Source of the DNA: an uncultured Bacteroidota bacterium
GTDB taxonomy: Bacteria; Bacteroidota; Bacteroidia; Chitinophagales; Chitinophagaceae
DNA length: 9,368 nt
Assembly (NCBI GenBank): GCA_946479055.1
Contig: CAMLEX010000144.1
Location: forward strand, 1-9,368
Direction: 5' to 3'
The position numbers and the translations under genes were made by a program. Position 1 is the first letter of the stretch. Each line of letters starts with the position of its first letter. This document shows, in pieces, positions 5,824 to 9,368 of the stretch. The notes beneath the pieces were generated by a model. It made no database searches and was not told where the DNA came from. It saw only the letters and a program-made list of their open reading frames with translations.

Positions 5824-8800
5824 CTAATCAGGTTTCAATTTATTTTTTGAAGAAAAGCTGATCACCATAGTGCTGTCATTGTTTCTCGCCAGGATAAATG
5901 CTTCCCGTTTCCCTATATTAATTTTCTTTATGCGCCTTACCTGTCCTTTGATTTGTAATCCATTCAGGTTTTCAGCTGTAAATTTTCCATTTCCTTTATT
6001 CACCAGCATTGTTCCAAAATCAGCATCATATCTGCCCATCTGAATATTATTGTCATAATAATTTCCGGCCAGCAAAATATCCGGCAGTTCATCATTGTTG
6101 GCATCAACCACAACAGCGTCACGATAAGAGCTCAACTGTGCCTGCCAGGGCATAGCGATTGTTGTAAAATTCAACCCACCATTATTTATTAGTACTGCAT
6201 TGTCAAAATAATCAGCTGTAAGTAACTGCGCATTCTTCAACTTCTCCGAACCAAAAATTTCTGTACTGGAAGCTTCTGCAAAATCCCCCGCATATAAAAA
6301 TTTTTTCTTAATAAATGGCAATTGCTTTTGCAGTTCATCTTTATTGACAAATGGCAATACCTTTCCATTTACATAATAAGTCAGCACCTGCTCTTTTTTG
6401 CCGTTACCATCAAAATCATTGTAGTACAGACTTACCGGCTCAGTAGGAGAAGCTTTTAATCGGCTATTCAATCCAAGGTTGCCTGCAATCAGATCTATAT
6501 CACCATCATTATCCACATCAGCCGGCAATACAAAATTCCACCAACCCTTATTTTCCGTAAGTGCTTTCTTAATAAAGTTTCCGCTATTATTAATGAAAGC
6601 ATCAATCCCACCCCATTCACAACACACAATCAGGTCCTGATCGTCATCCTTATCTATATCGAACCATACAGCCCGTGTAACCATACCAATTTTTGATAAC
6701 TCTTTTGCTTTCTTTTCAGTAACATCGGTAAATCTTCCTGAGCCATCATTTTGCAATAAATAAGAATGCGGGATCTGCCCATATTCCCAGGGCACTGCTC
6801 TTCCACCAATAAATAAATCAATAAAACCATCGTTATTAAAGTCGCAGGGTACAACGCAGGAAGCTGTCAAAAACAAACTATCAAAAGCATGATCCAATTT
6901 TTTGAACTGAGCTTTGCCGTCATTAAGATATACCCTTGGCGATAAATGATTGTCTCTGCCATAATATTCATTGCCCCCGTTTGCTATTACAAGGTCAACA
7001 TAACCGTCATTATTCAGGTCCGCCCAAGCTGCATCTACATCTTCATACATACTGTCCTGCTGCATTTCCGGTTGCTGTGTCCGGATAAACTTTTCATTTG
7101 GCTGCTGTAAAAAAATTGCGTTGTGATGCGTTTTTGAAGATCCAATGAAAACATCTTCCAGTCCATCACTATTAATATCAGCCACCGCCAGGGCCGGACC
7201 TTCCGTAGAAACCATATGAGGGATCAATGGTTCCCTGTTGAATTCGATAAAAGGATTTTCTATGTGCTTATAAATAAGATTGACGGAAGAACTAATATCC
7301 TGTATAGGTCTTATTGTGCTCTTAAAAAAGGAGCTGATACTTGTGTAATTGAACCGCGGAAGACCCTTTGAGTAAGTAAGAGCAAGGTGAGAACTATCTT
7401 CCAAAGAAACCAATTGATAGGTATTATCCGGCCATATTAAAAAAACAGAATCACACTTTGTATTATCCAGACCTATATGTAAGGGCACCTGCATACTGGA
7501 TTGAAATCCTCTTACCGGGTAATTCTCATAAGTTCTGATTCCGCTGTTAGCAAAAACAACGACTTTAGCACCAATCGCATTAATGTTTTTTTCTGAGCCT
7601 TTGAGTTTTATTTTAACAAAACGCTTGTCCTTGTTATCGTTGCTTTTGTTTTTATACACCAGTACAGGATCATCAATATTATTCACGACCACATCCAGAT
7701 CGCCATCATTATCCAGGTCCGCATATACAGCACCATTTGAATAGGTCGGTTTGTCATTGCCAATGCTATCAGCAATATCTGCGAACTGCAGATCGCCCTT
7801 GTTTTTAAAAAATTTATTTGGAATTTTTATTTCAGGAAATTTATTTACCAGCGCCATACTATTTTCATCCATTTCGTTTTCATTCAGTTTTTGCTGAATC
7901 TCCTCATTGGAAACAAAATTTATATAATCCATGTCATTTAAACGCTTGGGAATACCGTTGGCTATGAATAGGTCCTTCAAGCCATCATTATCAAAATCCA
8001 TCCAAAGCGGCGCCCAGCTCCAATCAGTAGCATATAGCCCTGAATACAAGCCTGACTCGCTGAACATCCCGTTCCTTCTATTGTATTGCAGATTATTTCT
8101 TGAATATTGATAATTGTAGCCTAAAGCAATTTTGTCCAAAAAAATATCATACTCATCATCTCCCAAAGAACGTTTTAAAATATAGGGATCAGCCGGAAGC
8201 ATGTCCATAGAAATAATTTCCGGACTCCCGTCATTATTTACATCCGCCACATCAACCCCCATAGAAAACTTGCTTGTGTGCATTAAATGCTGATCAATTT
8301 CTTCTGAGAAAGTGCCGTTACGCTGATTGATGTAGAGATAGTCATTTTCATGAAAATCATTTCCTATATAGAGATCGGGATAGCCGTCCATATTAATATC
8401 AGCTACCACTGCGCCCAAGCCATAGCCAATAGAAGAACTATTAATACCTGCCTGCCTGGTAACCTCAACAAATATTCCGTCAATCGCCTCTTTTTCTGAA
8501 GATGTAGAAGAAAAACCATCATTACGAAAAATACGGTCACCGGAAAGAGGGCTATAGGTCCCTAAAAAATTACTGCGGGCGGCAAAAGATCCGTTTTGAT
8601 GAACGGCATGATTCAATAAGAACATATCATTGTCACCATCCATATCATAATCAAAAAAAAGAGCCTGCGTACTAAAACCTGAAAAATCAAGGCCATATTG
8701 CCTGGCTCTGTCCTCATAAAAAGGAATTCCATTTTTATCAATGCCTTTGCAAATGAGAAATTGATTTCTACTGTTTAATATCTCGTACTTGCCAACCTTA

Positions 8801-9234
8801 CAAACATAGATATCCAGCAAGCCGTCGTTATTTATATCAACAACCGATACTCCGGTTGACCAGCCATTATCCTGCGGGATAGCAGCTTCTTTAGTTACAT
8901 CAGCAAATGACAGTTTCCCTTTATTTATATATAATTTATTTTCACCTTGGCTAGATGAAAAAAACAAATCAATTAACCCATCATTATTAAAATCACCGGC
9001 GCCAATACCGGCGCCATTATAAAAATACATGTAGTTAAACATGTTAAACTTCTGGTTGGATTTCAGCTTATTTGCGAAATGAAGGCCTGTTCTGTTATCG
9101 TCCAACACTTCAAACATTGTATCCGCCTTTTTGTGTGTGTTGCAACCGCTTAAAAAGATGACTAAAATAGCAGGAATCAGTAAACCGAAAACCTTACTTT
9201 TTCCAAAAGAAAATATAAAAGATGCTTCTTTCAT
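5824..9234 (-). CDS. Large VCBS/FG-GAP repeat lipoprotein with ASPIC/UnbV domain (CRTAC1 family)
   Basis: Envelope or surface lipoprotein of 1136 residues; no catalytic site is visible. The signal sequence has a long N-region and a lipobox LSGC with Cys31. Fourteen calcium-binding loops of the DxNxDGxxD type are readable, starting near residues 81, 133, 195, 279, 331, 413 and 506, then 686, 739, 798, 859, 906, 940 and 1044. This suggests two seven-bladed beta-propellers. Between them, about 550-620, lies an ASPIC/UnbV domain with INAIGAKV (551-558), LHIGLD (585-590) and WPDN (601-604). Motifs 859 (DIDKDDDQD), 940 (DFDGNGKKE) and 1044 (DANNDELPD) are degenerate. Relatives of this size in Bacteroidota are usually encoded with SusC/SusD transport pairs and are thought to bind glycans or proteins at the surface. 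The start is the ATG at 9232-9234, 27 bp after the stop of the upstream frame, so co-transcription is likely. Confidence 0.9.
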   Translation of the reverse strand: MKEASFIFSFGKSKVFGLLIPAILVIFLSGCNTHKKADTMFEVLDDNRTGLHFANKLKSNQKFNMFNYMYFYNGAGIGAGDFNNDGLIDLFFSSSQGENKLYINKGKLSFADVTKEAAIPQDNGWSTGVSVVDINNDGLLDIYVCKVGKYEILNSRNQFLICKGIDKNGIPFYEDRARQYGLDFSGFSTQALFFDYDMDGDNDMFLLNHAVHQNGSFAARSNFLGTYSPLSGDRIFRNDGFSSTSSEKEAIDGIFVEVTRQAGINSSSIGYGLGAVVADINMDGYPDLYIGNDFHENDYLYINQRNGTFSEEIDQHLMHTSKFSMGVDVADVNNDGSPEIISMDMLPADPYILKRSLGDDEYDIFLDKIALGYNYQYSRNNLQYNRRNGMFSESGLYSGLYATDWSWAPLWMDFDNDGLKDLFIANGIPKRLNDMDYINFVSNEEIQQKLNENEMDENSMALVNKFPEIKIPNKFFKNKGDLQFADIADSIGNDKPTYSNGAVYADLDNDGDLDVVVNNIDDPVLVYKNKSNDNKDKRFVKIKLKGSEKNINAIGAKVVVFANSGIRTYENYPVRGFQSSMQVPLHIGLDNTKCDSVFLIWPDNTYQLVSLEDSSHLALTYSKGLPRFNYTSISSFFKSTIRPIQDISSSVNLIYKHIENPFIEFNREPLIPHMVSTEGPALAVADINSDGLEDVFIGSSKTHHNAIFLQQPNEKFIRTQQPEMQQDSMYEDVDAAWADLNNDGYVDLVIANGGNEYYGRDNHLSPRVYLNDGKAQFKKLDHAFDSLFLTASCVVPCDFNNDGFIDLFIGGRAVPWEYGQIPHSYLLQNDGSGRFTDVTEKKAKELSKIGMVTRAVWFDIDKDDDQDLIVCCEWGGIDAFINNSGNFIKKALTENKGWWNFVLPADVDNDGDIDLIAGNLGLNSRLKASPTEPVSLYYNDFDGNGKKEQVLTYYVNGKVLPFVNKDELQKQLPFIKKKFLYAGDFAEASSTEIFGSEKLKNAQLLTADYFDNAVLINNGGLNFTTIAMPWQAQLSSYRDAVVVDANNDELPDILLAGNYYDNNIQMGRYDADFGTMLVNKGNGKFTAENLNGLQIKGQVRRIKKINIGKREAFILARNNDSTMVISFSSKNKLKPD

Positions 9235-9261
9235 TCATTTAAAATTAGGAAGGAATTCGGA

Positions 9262-9368
9262 TCAATTTTTTTTCTTTTCAAGATGACTGTTTACCTGGTA
9301 CAAAACAGGATATTCATTATTTTGTACTATTAGTATATATCGCTTTTCTTTACCCTGTATAACCTTAA
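9262..9368 (-). CDS. C-terminal end of an upstream reading frame, possibly a second VCBS-type lipoprotein
   Basis: On the minus strand, one frame is open from the right edge for 34 codons to a TGA at 9262-9264; the other two frames stop early. The peptide contains KRYILIVQNNEYPVLYQV and ends LEKKKN. Aligned without gaps on the NN pair, it resembles the last part of the neighbouring VCBS protein (EAFILARNNDSTMVISF): both show a run of hydrophobic residues, a polar residue, NN, an acidic residue, then a short hydrophobic strand. This suggests a tandem paralogue, as is common for these proteins. The piece is short, so chance openness cannot be excluded. The gap to the next start is 27 bp. Confidence 0.45.
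   Translation of the reverse strand, partial: KVIQGKEKRYILIVQNNEYPVLYQVNSHLEKKKN

Noticed and set aside
5803..5825. AGTGA/TCACT inverted repeat in the convergent gap as a bidirectional terminator.
   Set aside because: The stem is only five pairs with a 13-base loop and no T run on either strand, so it is too weak to list as a separate feature.
5940..9000. Many near-identical short strings such as CCATCATTATT across the large gene, resembling a dispersed DNA repeat or CRISPR-like array.
   Set aside because: They encode the repeated Asn-Asp-Gly calcium loops of the VCBS motifs at irregular spacing, with no spacers or constant repeat unit.

Overview
The window looks like a piece of a Bacteroidota chromosome, most likely of the Chitinophagaceae/Sphingobacteria kind. 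It is AT-rich, start codons lack recognisable Shine-Dalgarno sequences, exported proteins end their signal peptides in 'AQ' or carry lipoprotein cysteines, and the gene families (CRTAC1-type VCBS/ASPIC lipoproteins, GH65 glucoside hydrolases, SRPBCC plus effector-binding proteins) are typical of that phylum. No rRNA, tRNA, CRISPR, transposase or phage gene was seen, and no stretch over 300 bases lacks a gene.

Layout. From the right edge, transcribed leftward: the last 34 codons of an upstream reading frame (9262-9368), then a 1136-residue lipoprotein with 14 calcium-binding FG-GAP/VCBS motifs arranged 7 + 7 around an ASPIC/UnbV domain (5824-9234). One gene runs the other way (4847-5791), encoding a membrane-anchored SRPBCC protein with a probable GyrI-like effector-binding domain. 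It is convergent with the lipoprotein gene and divergent from a second leftward cluster. That cluster reads, in transcription order: a secreted GH65 alpha-glucoside hydrolase (2738-4765), a small membrane-anchored protein of unknown function (2112-2678), a vanadium-dependent haloperoxidase lipoprotein (701-2050), and an outer-membrane beta-barrel protein cut by the left edge (1-694).

How they may work together. All four products of the second cluster are predicted to leave the cytoplasm or sit in the envelope, and gaps are short (6, 61 and 59 bp), so they could be one operon: a periplasmic or surface glucosidase, an anchored unknown protein, an oxidising enzyme and an outer-membrane barrel. 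The haloperoxidase keeps every vanadate ligand and also the Trp and Phe pocket residues of the fungal chloroperoxidase, so it is probably a genuine haloperoxidase and not a phosphatase. The VCBS lipoproteins are a type usually found with SusC/SusD pairs, so a glycan- or polymer-uptake locus may lie just beyond the right edge. The functional link between the haloperoxidase and the glucosidase is inference.

Two start decisions matter: the haloperoxidase appears to start with GTG and the small anchored protein with TTG, while the GH65 gene should start at the internal ATG (4765) and not at an upstream TTG.
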